Assembly (NCBI RefSeq): GCF_029542205.1
Contig: NZ_CP113783.1
Coordinates: 1,789,001-1,853,000, forward strand
Direction: 5' to 3'
DNA: 64,000 nucleotides
DNA from: Pseudoxanthomonas sp. SE1
GTDB taxonomy: Bacteria; Pseudomonadota; Gammaproteobacteria; Xanthomonadales; Xanthomonadaceae
The position numbers and the translations under genes are program-made. Positions 45,182 through 55,173 of the stretch are shown piece by piece. Position 1 is the first letter of the stretch. The number at the start of each line of letters is the position of its first letter. The notes beneath the pieces are model-generated. The model made no database searches and was not told the DNA's origin. It saw only the letters and a program-made list of their open reading frames with translations.

Positions 45182-45359
45182 TGGCGCGTGGAGTCCCCTT
45201 GCTCGTGACGGCCGTTCCCGGTGCGCCGGGGGCAGGCGGAGTGTAGGTCAAACCGTGACGCTGGGCACGTCACGGAGCCCTGCCAACGACAGCGGCCCCG
45301 GCCGGGAAATCTTGAGGCGGTGTCGGATAATCGGGGGCCTGTTTCCCCTGGGCGCCTTC

Positions 45360-46004
45360 ATGCCTGAGTCCCGCTGCAGTCCCGTTTCCCCGGATCACCG
45401 CACACGCGCTCGCGTGGCGGCCCTCGCCGCAATGGCTGGCGCGTCGCTGTTCCTGATGGTGGGCACCGCGCTGCAGTTTCTCCGGGCTGATCTCGCCTGG
45501 CAGCAGGCCACGATGAGCCAGTACCTGCTCGGCCCCGGCGGATTGTTGCTGCGCATTGCCTACTGCGCGCTGGCGATCGCCATCGTGGTGTTGGCGATGG
45601 GCATCTACCGGCAGTTGTCGGTGCATGCGCGCAGTGCGGCACCGCTCCTGCTGCTCTGCACCGGCGCGGTCGCGCTGGCGGGCGTGGCGATTGGGGACTC
45701 GTGGCTGCCGTCCATCGCGCCTGATTTCCATCGCTGGTTCCACCACACCTGCGCGATCACCGCCTTCCTGTGCCTCACCGGCGGCATGGTGCTGCAGGCG
45801 TGGCGGTTCCGGCTTGACCCGGCCTGGCGGTCCTTCTTTCCCCTCGCGGCGGGATGGTCTCTCGGCTGCCAGGGGTTGCTGTGGATGCATGCGCTGTGGC
45901 CGCCTGCCGGACAGGGCTGGGTGCAGAAGCTGCTGATCGCACTGATCGTCACCGCCATGCTGCTTGCCGGAACATGGCTCTGGCGCGCGGCGCGGGTGCG
46001 ATGA
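45360..46004 (+). CDS. DUF998 family membrane protein
   Basis: 214 residues from ATG 45360, with six hydrophobic helices. DUF998-like features: QATMSQYLLGPGG in the first loop and DFHRWFHHTCAITAFLCLTGGMVLQAWRF, with the conserved histidines. Function unknown. The RidA gene follows after 48 bases. Confidence 0.77.
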   Translation: MPESRCSPVSPDHRTRARVAALAAMAGASLFLMVGTALQFLRADLAWQQATMSQYLLGPGGLLLRIAYCALAIAIVVLAMGIYRQLSVHARSAAPLLLLCTGAVALAGVAIGDSWLPSIAPDFHRWFHHTCAITAFLCLTGGMVLQAWRFRLDPAWRSFFPLAAGWSLGCQGLLWMHALWPPAGQGWVQKLLIALIVTAMLLAGTWLWRAARVR

Positions 46005-46052
46005 CGCAGGCACGGCGCTAAGCTGCGGCTTCCAACCAGGGAGAAGAGCATC

Positions 46053-46397
46053 ATGATCCAGCGGTTCGACGTGGGCACGCGTTTGTCCGAAATGGCCATC
46101 CACAACGGCGTGGTGTACCTCGCCGGACAGATTGCGGAGGACGCGACGCAGGGTATCGCCGGACAGACGCAACAGGTGCTCAGCGAGATCGATGCGCTGC
46201 TGGCGCGCGCGGGCACGGACAAATCGAAGATCCTGCGCGCCGAGATATTCCTGAAGGACCTGCAGGACTTCGAAGGCATGAACCGCGTCTGGGACAGCTG
46301 GGTACCGGAAGGCAACGCACCCCCGCGTGCGACCGTGCAGGCACATCTCGCGCGTGCCGGATGGCTGATCGAAATCGTGGTCACCGCCGCGGTCTGA
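46053..46397 (+). CDS. RidA-family protein
   Basis: 114 residues, start supported by GGGAGAAG. The fold is shown by VVYLAGQIAED, QTQQVLSEIDALLARAGTDKSKILRAEIFLKDLQDFEGMNRVWDSWVP and the catalytic Arg in PPRATVQAHLA. RidA deaminates reactive enamines such as 2-aminoacrylate. Here the end of the protein is LIEIVVTAAV, as in the Rid2-like groups. The next gene follows after three bases. Confidence 0.92.
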   Translation: MIQRFDVGTRLSEMAIHNGVVYLAGQIAEDATQGIAGQTQQVLSEIDALLARAGTDKSKILRAEIFLKDLQDFEGMNRVWDSWVPEGNAPPRATVQAHLARAGWLIEIVVTAAV

Positions 46398-46400
46398 ACG

Positions 46401-46613
46401 ATGGCGGCGCGCAAACCCGGTCCCTGGCAGCGCCCGGCGCCGAAGCGTCGCGAGGGAGGCCAGAAACTCACGCCCGAGCAGGTGCAGGAAGCCAGGGCCC
46501 GTGCGTTCGCGGCCGGCCGCCGCTATCCGAACCTGGTGGACAACATGTACGTGGCCGCGAAGGCGAAATGCGAAGGAGCGACGACGGAGGGGCCGCGTGA
46601 CGAGGCGGAGTGA
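46401..46613 (+). CDS. Small basic conserved hypothetical protein
   Basis: 70 residues, Arg/Lys-rich: MAARKPGPWQRPAPKRREGG, then EQVQEARARAFAAGRRYPNLVDNMYVAAKA. The start is three bases after the ridA stop. Similar short proteins with YPNLVDNM occur in related genomes as far as I recall. Function unknown. Confidence 0.65.
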   Translation: MAARKPGPWQRPAPKRREGGQKLTPEQVQEARARAFAAGRRYPNLVDNMYVAAKAKCEGATTEGPRDEAE

Positions 46614-46791
46614 GTGCGTTTCGGCGCTTGGGCACGAGGATGCACATCCGGCTGTAAACGTCTGTAATAAAACTGCTTCGAAACGCTAACCGGACATCAA
46701 CAATGCCTCGCGTATCGTGCGCGCACGTTCCGCAGCCGCTGCGGCACGCACTTCCCGGGGTGCGCGCCGCAGCCCCTGCGGACGACCACAC

Positions 46792-48060
46792 TCAGGCGTT
46801 GCGCTGCGCCAGCCAGTCGATCACGCCGCGCGCGGCATGGCGGCCGCTGGCGAAGCACGCCGTCAGCAGATAGCCACCGGTGGGGGCTTCCCAGTCGAGC
46901 ATCTCGCCGGCGGCGAACACGCCCGGAAGGGCGCGCAGCATCAGATGGTCGTCCAGTGCCTCCAGGGCCACGCCGCCGGCACTGCTGATGGCTTCGGCGA
47001 TCGGCCGCGGGCGCAGCAGCCGGAAGGGAAAGCGCTTCAGCGTGCGCGCGATCCTGGCGGGCTCGGCCAGTGCCGTCTTGTCCAGGACTTCGTAGAGCAG
47101 CGCCGCGCGCACGCCGCTCACGCCGGCCTCGCGGCGCAGGTGTTCGCTCAGGCTGCGCGAGCCGCGCGATCTGGCCAGTCGCCGTGCAAGATCCTGTTCG
47201 TCGCGGCCGGGCAGCAGGTCAAGCGCCAGCGTGGCGTGACCATCGCGTTCGATGGCGTCGCGCAGTATCGGCGAGAGTGCATAGACCAGGCTGCCCTCGA
47301 TGCCGGTGGCGGTGACCACGCACTCGCCCTGGCGTTGGCGCGCAGTGCCATCAGCGTCCTGCCAGTGCGCGATGACCGGCTTGAGGGGCTCGCCAGCGAA
47401 CCGCGTCGCAAGGTGCTCGCTCCACGCGATGTCGAAGCCGCAGTTGGAAGGTTGCAGGGGCGCGATGGCGACATCTTTCGTCCGCAGCGTATCCACCCAT
47501 GCGCCGTCCGAACCGAGTTCCGGCCAGCTTCCGCCGCCCATCGCCAGGACGGTGGCGGCGGCGGACACGGTGGCCTCGCCGTCGGGCGTCGCGAAGCGCA
47601 GGGCGCCGTCGTCGGTCCATCCCGACCACCGATGATGCACATGGAAACACACGCCCTGTTCGCGCAGCCTCCGCACCCAGCCGCGCAGCAGCGGGGCCGC
47701 CTTGAGATCGGACGGAAACACCCGGCCCGAGGTGCCGACGAACGTCTTCACGCCCAGCCCGCGCGCCCAGTCGCGCAGGGCGTCCGCATCGAAGCCGCGC
47801 AACCAGGCTGCCACGTCCTCCTGTCTGTCGCCGTAGCGCGCGACGAAGACATCGAACGGATCGGAGTGGGTCAGGTTCATGCCGCCCTTGCCGGCGATCA
47901 GGAACTTGCGCCCCACCGACCCCTTGGCGTCGTACAGGTCCACCCGCAGGCCGGCCGCACGCAGGGTTTCGGCGGCCATGAGCCCGGCGGGCCCGCCACC
48001 GATGACGGCGACGGAGGGCGTGGAAGGTGGGTCATCGGAGCGCTGGGCAGGCATCCGCAT
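46792..48060 (-). CDS. HI0933-type FAD-dependent oxidoreductase (TIGR03862-like)
   Basis: 422 residues from ATG 48060; ATG 48054 is equally possible. FAD-binding signature VAVIGGGPAGLMAAETLRAAG, then GRKFLIAGKGGMNLTHSDP, TVLAMGGGSWPELGSDG and the end LPGVFAAGEMLDWEAPTGGYLLTACFASG are those of the HI0933 flavoprotein family. Activity unknown. A second, diverged member lies at 56857-58038. Confidence 0.88.
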   Translation of the reverse strand: MRMPAQRSDDPPSTPSVAVIGGGPAGLMAAETLRAAGLRVDLYDAKGSVGRKFLIAGKGGMNLTHSDPFDVFVARYGDRQEDVAAWLRGFDADALRDWARGLGVKTFVGTSGRVFPSDLKAAPLLRGWVRRLREQGVCFHVHHRWSGWTDDGALRFATPDGEATVSAAATVLAMGGGSWPELGSDGAWVDTLRTKDVAIAPLQPSNCGFDIAWSEHLATRFAGEPLKPVIAHWQDADGTARQRQGECVVTATGIEGSLVYALSPILRDAIERDGHATLALDLLPGRDEQDLARRLARSRGSRSLSEHLRREAGVSGVRAALLYEVLDKTALAEPARIARTLKRFPFRLLRPRPIAEAISSAGGVALEALDDHLMLRALPGVFAAGEMLDWEAPTGGYLLTACFASGRHAARGVIDWLAQRNA

Positions 48061-48151
48061 AGTATGCCGCGCCCACACGGCGCTTCCGGCAGGCGCATCG
48101 CGCGCGCCGCGTGCGGTATCGTCGCGCGTGACTCCGGATACGGGACATGCG

Positions 48152-49750
48152 ATGCGTTCGAACCTGATGGCGGCTGCAGGCCGCGCACTCTGGCTGCTCG
48201 GCCTGGTGGCCACCGGCGCCGTGGCGAAGGAGACCACGCCGCCGCCTGCGTTGCAGGACCTGGATACCTATGTCGAATCCGTGCGCCGGGCGTTCGATGT
48301 CCCGGGCATCGCGGTGGCGGTGGTCAAGGACGGAGAGGTCGTGCTGGCGAAAGGCTGGGGCGAGCGCGAGATGGGCAAGCCGGCGAAGGTCGATGCGCAC
48401 ACGATGTTCGCCATCGCTTCCAACACCAAGGCCTTCACCTCGGCATCGCTGTCGATGCTGGCCGACGAAGGCAAGCTGGAACTGGAGGATCGTGTCATCG
48501 ACCACCTGCCGTGGTTCCGCATGGCCGACCCCTACGTCACCCGCGAGATGCGCATCCGCGACCTGCTGGTCCATCGCAGCGGACTGGGCCTGGGGGCGGG
48601 CGACCTGCTGTACTGGCCCACCACCACCTACAGCAACCGGGAAGTGGCCGAACGCCTGCGCGATGTCCCGCTCAGCGGCAGCTTCCGCGAACGCTATGCC
48701 TACGACAACATCCTGTACGGCGTGGCGCAGCTGGTGATCGAGCAGGCCAGTGGCCAGTCGTACGACCAGTTCCTGCGCACGCGCTTCTTCCAGCCGCTGG
48801 GCATGCGCGCGACGCGCTACAACAGCGATGCGCTGAAGCCGGGCGACAATGTCGCCACCGGGCATGCGATGGCGGACTTCACCACGCTGCAGCCGGCGCC
48901 GCGGATGACGTGGCGCAATGTCGCCGGCGCAGGTGGCATCTACTCCAGCGTCGACGACATGGCGAAGTGGATGAACGCACAGCTCGCCGGAGGCACGTAC
49001 CGGGACGCGAAGGGACGCGAACATGCGCTCTTCACGCCCGCGCGGCAGAAGGCGATGTGGTCGCTGGTCACGCCAATCCCGATCACCGAGCCGAAGGTGG
49101 AAGCACTGAAGGCGGCGAAGCCGAACTTCCTCGGCTACGGTGAAGGCTGGATGGTGTCCGACTTCCAGGGCCGCAAGCTGGTCTGGCACACCGGCGGCTG
49201 GCCCGGCATGGTCTCGCGGGTGACGCTGGTACCGGAGCAGAAGCTGGGCGTGGTGGTGCTCACCAACCAGGAGGTCGGCGCCGCCTTCCACGCGATCACG
49301 CTGAAGGTGCTGGACGCGTACCTGGCGAACAGCGGCACCGACTGGCTGGCCGCCTACCAGGCGCAGGTTGCGCAGGCGAAGGGCAACGCCGACGAGCATT
49401 GGCAGAAGCTGCAGGCCGCACGCGACGCCACGTCGAAGCCGTCGTTGCCGTTGGCGAACTACGCCGGCACGCTGCGCGACCCGTGGTATGGGGATGTCGT
49501 GGTAATGCAGGAAGGCGAGGGCCTGGTGCTGCGTTTCAGCCGAACTCCCGAGCTGGTCGGCGACCTGCAGCCGTGGCAGCACGACACCTTCGTGGTGCGC
49601 TGGCGCGAGCGCTGGCTCAACGCCGACGCCTTCCTGACGTTCTCGCTGAAACCGGACGGCGGCATCCGCGAGGCGCGGATGGAGGCGATCTCGCCGCTGA
49701 CCGATTTCAGCTTCGACTTCCACGACCTGCGGCTGGCGCCGGTGGAGTAG
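48152..49750 (+). CDS. Beta-lactamase-fold serine hydrolase with DUF3471 domain, exported
   Basis: 532 residues from ATG 48152 with a signal peptide (about 1-25). The class-C-like motifs are S-x-x-K (SNTK in FAIASNTKAFTSASL) and Y-x-N (YDN in RYAYDNILYG), and LVWHTGGWPGMVSRVTLVP is the third (HTG). A C-terminal DUF3471-type lipocalin-like domain covers about 435-530. Probably a periplasmic esterase or D-amino-acid peptidase; resistance is not implied. Confidence 0.88.
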   Translation: MRSNLMAAAGRALWLLGLVATGAVAKETTPPPALQDLDTYVESVRRAFDVPGIAVAVVKDGEVVLAKGWGEREMGKPAKVDAHTMFAIASNTKAFTSASLSMLADEGKLELEDRVIDHLPWFRMADPYVTREMRIRDLLVHRSGLGLGAGDLLYWPTTTYSNREVAERLRDVPLSGSFRERYAYDNILYGVAQLVIEQASGQSYDQFLRTRFFQPLGMRATRYNSDALKPGDNVATGHAMADFTTLQPAPRMTWRNVAGAGGIYSSVDDMAKWMNAQLAGGTYRDAKGREHALFTPARQKAMWSLVTPIPITEPKVEALKAAKPNFLGYGEGWMVSDFQGRKLVWHTGGWPGMVSRVTLVPEQKLGVVVLTNQEVGAAFHAITLKVLDAYLANSGTDWLAAYQAQVAQAKGNADEHWQKLQAARDATSKPSLPLANYAGTLRDPWYGDVVVMQEGEGLVLRFSRTPELVGDLQPWQHDTFVVRWRERWLNADAFLTFSLKPDGGIREARMEAISPLTDFSFDFHDLRLAPVE

Positions 49751-49760
49751 TCCGTGCTTT

Positions 49761-49881
49761 CTGTAGGAGCGACGTGAGTCGCGGCCGCACGGCTTGACCA
49801 CCTGGGGCGGGAATTCGTGCGCGACGTGGAAGGTCTGCTTGCCTTTATGTCTCGCGGTCGCGACTCACGTCGCTCCTACAG
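49761..49881. repeat. REPIN-like inverted repeat pair
   Basis: A 23-bp arm (49761-49783, starting CTGTAGGAGCGACGTGAG) and its exact complement (49859-49881) frame a 75-bp centre. The GTAGGAGCGACGT core is a known type of REP sequence in Xanthomonadaceae and pseudomonads. It sits between convergent genes. Confidence 0.85.
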
Positions 49882-49895
49882 GGGCGTAGCGGTAC

Positions 49896-50342
49896 TCACT
49901 TGTGCGGCTTGACGTCCAGCAGTTCGACATCGAACACCAGCGATGCGCCGGGGGGAATCACGCCACCGGCGCCATTGCTGCCGTAGCCGAGGTCGGCGGG
50001 GATCCGCAGCGTGCGCTTGCCGCCGACCTTCATGCCGGCCACGCCCTCGTCCCAGCCCCGGATGACCTGGCCGGCACCGAGCAGGAAGGTGAAGGGCTGG
50101 CCGCGATCCACCGAGCTGTCGAACTTCAGGCCGCGCTGCTGCGGGGCGTTCTCGTCGTACAGCCAGCCGGTGTAGTGGACCGTCGCATCACTGCCGCTGG
50201 TCGCGATGGCGCCGGTGCCGGCGAGGGTGTCGATACGCTCAAGTTCGGCGACGTTGCCGCTGGGCGACGGCACGGGGGCGTTGCAGGCAGCGAGCACGAG
50301 CAGCGAAACGGAGAGCAGCAGGGAACGCATCGAGGGCTTCAT
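49896..50342 (-). CDS. FKBP-type peptidyl-prolyl isomerase lipoprotein
   Basis: 148 residues from ATG 50342 (ATG 50330 possible). A lipobox (LLVLAAC) follows the hydrophobic signal. The FKBP domain has VHYTGWLYDE, FDSSVDRGQPFTFLLGAGQVIRGWDEGVAGMKVGGKRTLRIPADLGYG and VFDVELLDV. Predicted to isomerise X-Pro bonds in envelope proteins. Confidence 0.92.
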   Translation of the reverse strand: MKPSMRSLLLSVSLLVLAACNAPVPSPSGNVAELERIDTLAGTGAIATSGSDATVHYTGWLYDENAPQQRGLKFDSSVDRGQPFTFLLGAGQVIRGWDEGVAGMKVGGKRTLRIPADLGYGSNGAGGVIPPGASLVFDVELLDVKPHK

Positions 50343-50417
50343 CCACAGGGCGAAAGGCGCGCAGGGTAGCGCATCCTGCTGCCCGGTGGCCCGGATTGCA
50401 GCGGTTACACTGGCGGC

Positions 50418-50780
50418 ATGGCGAAACTTTTCCTGAATCTGCGCAACGTGCCCGGCGACGAGGCCGACGATGTGCGCGAGCTGCTGCGGGCGAACGCGAT
50501 CGACTTCTATGAGACGCAGCCCAGCCCGTGGGGGATTTCCGCTGGCGGGCTGTGGATCGAAGACATCGACCAGCTCGCGCGCGCCAGGGTCCTGATGGCG
50601 GACTACCAGGCCCGGCGGCGGACGCAGGCACGTGAGGACCGCACGGCGGCGGAGCGCGAAGGGCGTGCGGAGACGTTTGCGGGCCAGTTGCGCGCGCGGC
50701 CCTTGTACGTGGTCGGGGTGCTGGCGGCGATGGTCGCGATCATCGTGCTGACCCTCGCGCTGCCCTGGATGCTGCTCTGA
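50418..50780 (+). CDS. DUF6164 membrane protein
   Basis: 120 residues. N-terminal half KLFLNLRNVPGDEADDVRELLRANAIDFYETQPSPWGISAGGLW resembles the signal-transducing DUF2007-like fold. A charged helix and one C-terminal membrane helix (about 95-119) follow. Function unknown. It is followed after 34 bases by trhO. Confidence 0.8.
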   Translation: MAKLFLNLRNVPGDEADDVRELLRANAIDFYETQPSPWGISAGGLWIEDIDQLARARVLMADYQARRRTQAREDRTAAEREGRAETFAGQLRARPLYVVGVLAAMVAIIVLTLALPWMLL

Positions 50781-50814
50781 GGCGCGCGCCGCCAACGGGC
50801 GGTAAAATCAGCGC

Positions 50815-51560
50815 ATGATCACCAACATCGCGGCCTACCATTTCACGCCCATCGACGCTCCCGAGGCATTCGCGTCGACCCTGCGCGAGCGCGCCGAGGC
50901 GCTCTCGCTGCGGGGCTCGGTGCTGGTGGCGGGCGAGGGCCTGAACCTGTTCCTGGCCGGTGGGGCGGATGCGATCGAATCCTTTCTCGCGCCGCTGCGC
51001 GCAGACGCGCGCTTCGCCGGCCTGCGGGTGAAGTACAGCACCAGCCGGCAGGTGCCGTTCGCACGCCTCAAGGTCAAGGTGAAGCAGGAGATCATCAGCT
51101 TCCGCCGCCCCGGCACCACGCCGGAAGACGTGCGGGCCCCCGTCGTCGAACCCCGTACGCTCGCCCGCTGGCTGGAGCAGGGGCATGACGATGCCGGCCG
51201 CCGCGTGGTGATGCTGGATACCCGCAACCAGCAGGAGATCGCCTACGGCACCTTCACCGGTGCGCTGACGCTGCCGATCGACAAGTTCACCGACCTGCCG
51301 GCGGCACTGGAGCGGCATCGCGAGGCGCTGAAGGACGCCACCGTGGTCAGCTTCTGCACCGGCGGCATCCGCTGCGAGAAGGCCGCGCTGTGGATGCAGG
51401 CCGATGGCATGGACAACGTGCTGCAGTTGGACGACGGCATCCTGGGATACTTCGAACAGGCCGGTGGCGCCGGTTACGACGGCGCCTGCTTCGTGTTCGA
51501 CGAGCGCGTTGCGCTGCGTCCGGATCTCACGCCGCTGGTGGACGACGCGGCCGACGCCGC

Positions 51561-51564
<4 letters not shown>
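50815..51564 (+). CDS. trhO: tRNA uridine-34 hydroxylase, rhodanese fold
   Basis: 249 residues. An N-terminal ferredoxin-like domain ([39 protein letters not shown]) precedes a rhodanese domain with the catalytic loop [11 protein letters not shown] (C near 181) and [21 protein letters not shown]. TrhO makes 5-hydroxyuridine at tRNA wobble position 34 with oxygen. The stop overlaps selO by four bases. Confidence 0.92.
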
Positions 51565-53129
<1,565 letters not shown>

Positions 53130-53144
53130 GTCGCATCGTTTCCT

Positions 53145-53275
53145 TGTAGGAGCGACGTCAGTCGCGACCGGATGCAGCGGCCGTGCGTGACTCAGCTCCA
53201 AGCGCGAGGCCCCGATGTTGAGTGTCCGCTCCCGCAAGCGTTGGCCGTGCGGTCGCGACTGACGTCGCTCCTACA
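53145..53275. repeat. Second REPIN-like inverted repeat pair
   Basis: A 26-bp arm (53145-53170, starting TGTAGGAGCGACGTCAG) and its exact complement (53250-53275) frame a 79-bp centre. It belongs to the same family as the pair at 49761, differing at one core base (GTCAGTC against GTGAGTC). Confidence 0.85.
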
Positions 53276-53321
53276 GGGATGAGAGGCGCGGTAGCATGGC
53301 CCACCCCCACGGAGCACCGGC

Positions 53322-53993
53322 ATGATCACCGTCCACCACCTCAACAACTCCCGTTCCCAGCGCGTGCTCTGGCTGATCGAAGAACTGGGCCTGGACTACA
53401 CGGTGGTGCGTTACCAGCGCGACCCGCAGACCATGCTCGCGCCGCCGGAACTGAAGAGAGTGCATCCGCTGGGCAAGTCGCCCGTCGTGGTGGACGGTGA
53501 GCACGTGCTGGCCGAATCCGGTGCGATCCTCGAATACCTCGTGGAGCGTTACGACACCGCGCGCCGGTTCGCACCGTCGCCGGGCACGGCGGAGCACCTG
53601 CGCTACCGCCACTGGCTGCATTACGCGGAAGGCTCGGCGATGCCGCCGATGCTGCTCAGCCTGGTGTTCTCCCGCCTGAAGAAGGCGCCGATGCCGTTCT
53701 TCGCCCGACCCATCGCGCGCGGCATCGCCGACAAGGCGATGCGGACCTTCGTCGGACCGCAGGTGAAGCTCCATCTGGGCTACATGGAAAGCGAACTGGG
53801 CAAGGCGCCGTGGTTCGCCGGGGACGAGTTCAGCGCAGCCGACATCCAGATGAGCTTTCCGGTCGAAGCGGCGGCGGTACGCGCCGGATTGGAGGCCTGT
53901 CCGAATCTCGCCGGATTCCTGCAGCGCATCCACGCCAGGCCTGCCTACCAGCGTGCGCTGGAACAGGGCGGGCCGTTCGACCTGCTGGGCTAG
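53322..53993 (+). CDS. Glutathione S-transferase family protein
   Basis: 223 residues. The thioredoxin-like N-terminal domain has HLNNSRSQRVLWLIEELGLDYTVV, HPLGKSPVVVD (cis-Pro) and LAESGAILEYLVERY (glutathione-binding). The C-terminal helical domain contains PWFAGDEFSAADIQMSFPVEA. The active residue is probably Ser10 of NNSRSQ, as in beta/fungal Ure2p-like GSTs. Substrate unknown. Confidence 0.9.
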   Translation: MITVHHLNNSRSQRVLWLIEELGLDYTVVRYQRDPQTMLAPPELKRVHPLGKSPVVVDGEHVLAESGAILEYLVERYDTARRFAPSPGTAEHLRYRHWLHYAEGSAMPPMLLSLVFSRLKKAPMPFFARPIARGIADKAMRTFVGPQVKLHLGYMESELGKAPWFAGDEFSAADIQMSFPVEAAAVRAGLEACPNLAGFLQRIHARPAYQRALEQGGPFDLLG

Positions 53994-54045
53994 GCGGGAT
54001 GCAGCATCCCATGCCGCAGAGTGGAACCGGATCGCCTGCGGCCCC

Positions 54046-54064
54046 ATGACGATGACATCGTCAT
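54046..54064 (+). promoter_or_regulatory. Perfect palindrome upstream of the LLM oxidoreductase
   Basis: ATGACGATG-A-CATCGTCAT, arms 9 bp, ends 13 bases before ATG 54078. The position fits an operator or a translational hairpin hiding the ribosome site. No regulator gene is adjacent. Confidence 0.45.
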
Positions 54065-54077
54065 TGCCGGTGTCCCC

Positions 54078-55061
54078 ATGATCCCTTACTCGCTCCTCGA
54101 CCTCGCGCCTGTCTGCGAGGGCAGCGATACCACCCGGGCGTTCGTCCACATGCGCGACCTCGCGCAGCATGCCGAGCGCTGGGGTTACACGCGTTACTGG
54201 CTTGCCGAGCACCACAACATGCCGGGCATCGCCAGCGCCGCGACGGCGGTCCTGATCGGTCACGTCGCAGGGGCGACCTCGACGATCCGCGTGGGGGCCG
54301 GCGGCATCATGTTGCCGAATCATTCGCCACTGCAGGTGGCCGAGCAGTTCGGCACGCTGGCGTCGCTGTATCCGGGGCGCATCGATCTCGGTCTCGGCCG
54401 TGCGCCGGGTACCGACCAGGCAACGGCGCGTGCGCTGCGCCGCTATTTCGACAGCGCCGAGCAGTTCCCGCAGGACGTGCAGGAACTGCTGCGCTACTTC
54501 GAGCCGGTACAGGAGGGCCAGGCGGTGCGCGCCGTGCCGGGCGCGGGCCTCGACGTGCCGGTGTGGCTGTTGGGCTCCAGCCTGTTCGGTGCGCAGCTCT
54601 CCGCCGCGCTCGGCTTGCCGTACGCGTTCGCGTCCCACTTCGCACCCGATGCCATGGACCAGGCGCTGCTGGTGTACCACCGCGACTTCCGCCCATCCAA
54701 GCGGCAGGCCAAGCCGCACGCGATGCTCGCGTTGAACGTGGTGGCGGCCGAGACCGATGCCGAGGCGAAACACCTGTTCACCACCCAGCAGCAGGCCTTC
54801 GTCAACCTGCGTCGCGGGCGTGCCGGCCTGGTGCCGCCACCGATCGACGACATCGAAACGTTCTGGGAGCCGCACGAAAAAGCAGGCGTTGCGCAGGCGC
54901 TGGCCTGTGCTGTCATCGGCAGCCGCGACACCGTGCGCAGGGGCATTGCGGACTTCATCGAGCGGCACCGCCCGGACGAGCTGATGCTGACGGCCAACAT
55001 TTTCGATCACGAAAAGCGCTTGCGCTCGTTCCAGATCGCGGCCGAGGTCATGCAATCGTAG
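54078..55061 (+). CDS. LLM-class flavin-dependent oxidoreductase
   Basis: 327 residues. ATG 54078 begins the typical [22 protein letters not shown]. Luciferase-like motifs: [72 protein letters not shown] and a late [11 protein letters not shown]. This is the YhbW-type group; reaction unknown, uses FMN. The TAG stop lies in the inverted repeat arm at 55056. Confidence 0.9.
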   Translation: MIPYSLLDLAPVCEGSDTTRAFVHMRDLAQHAERWGYTRYWLAEHHNMPGIASAATAVLIGHVAGATSTIRVGAGGIMLPNHSPLQVAEQFGTLASLYPGRIDLGLGRAPGTDQATARALRRYFDSAEQFPQDVQELLRYFEPVQEGQAVRAVPGAGLDVPVWLLGSSLFGAQLSAALGLPYAFASHFAPDAMDQALLVYHRDFRPSKRQAKPHAMLALNVVAAETDAEAKHLFTTQQQAFVNLRRGRAGLVPPPIDDIETFWEPHEKAGVAQALACAVIGSRDTVRRGIADFIERHRPDELMLTANIFDHEKRLRSFQIAAEVMQS

Positions 55062-55173
55062 GGTGGGCCTTGGCCGACCGTCGCACGGGGTCGGACGCGG
55101 CGTGCGTCGAGCCGCCGATCATCCTCCACGCGAGCAGATGCGACACGGTGGTGGACGAAGGCCCACCCTACGA
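55056..55173. repeat. Inverted repeat pair that supplies two stop codons
   Basis: TCGTAGGGTGGGCCTT (55056-55071) and its exact complement (55158-55173). The TAG of each arm is the stop codon of the gene that enters it: the LLM oxidoreductase from the left and the carboxylesterase from the right. Both end in Ser-TAG. Confidence 0.9.

Noticed and set aside
46614..46791. AT-richer patch with TAATAAAACTG considered as a small RNA or promoter
   Set aside because: No -35/-10 pair, terminator or conserved stem could be defined by eye.
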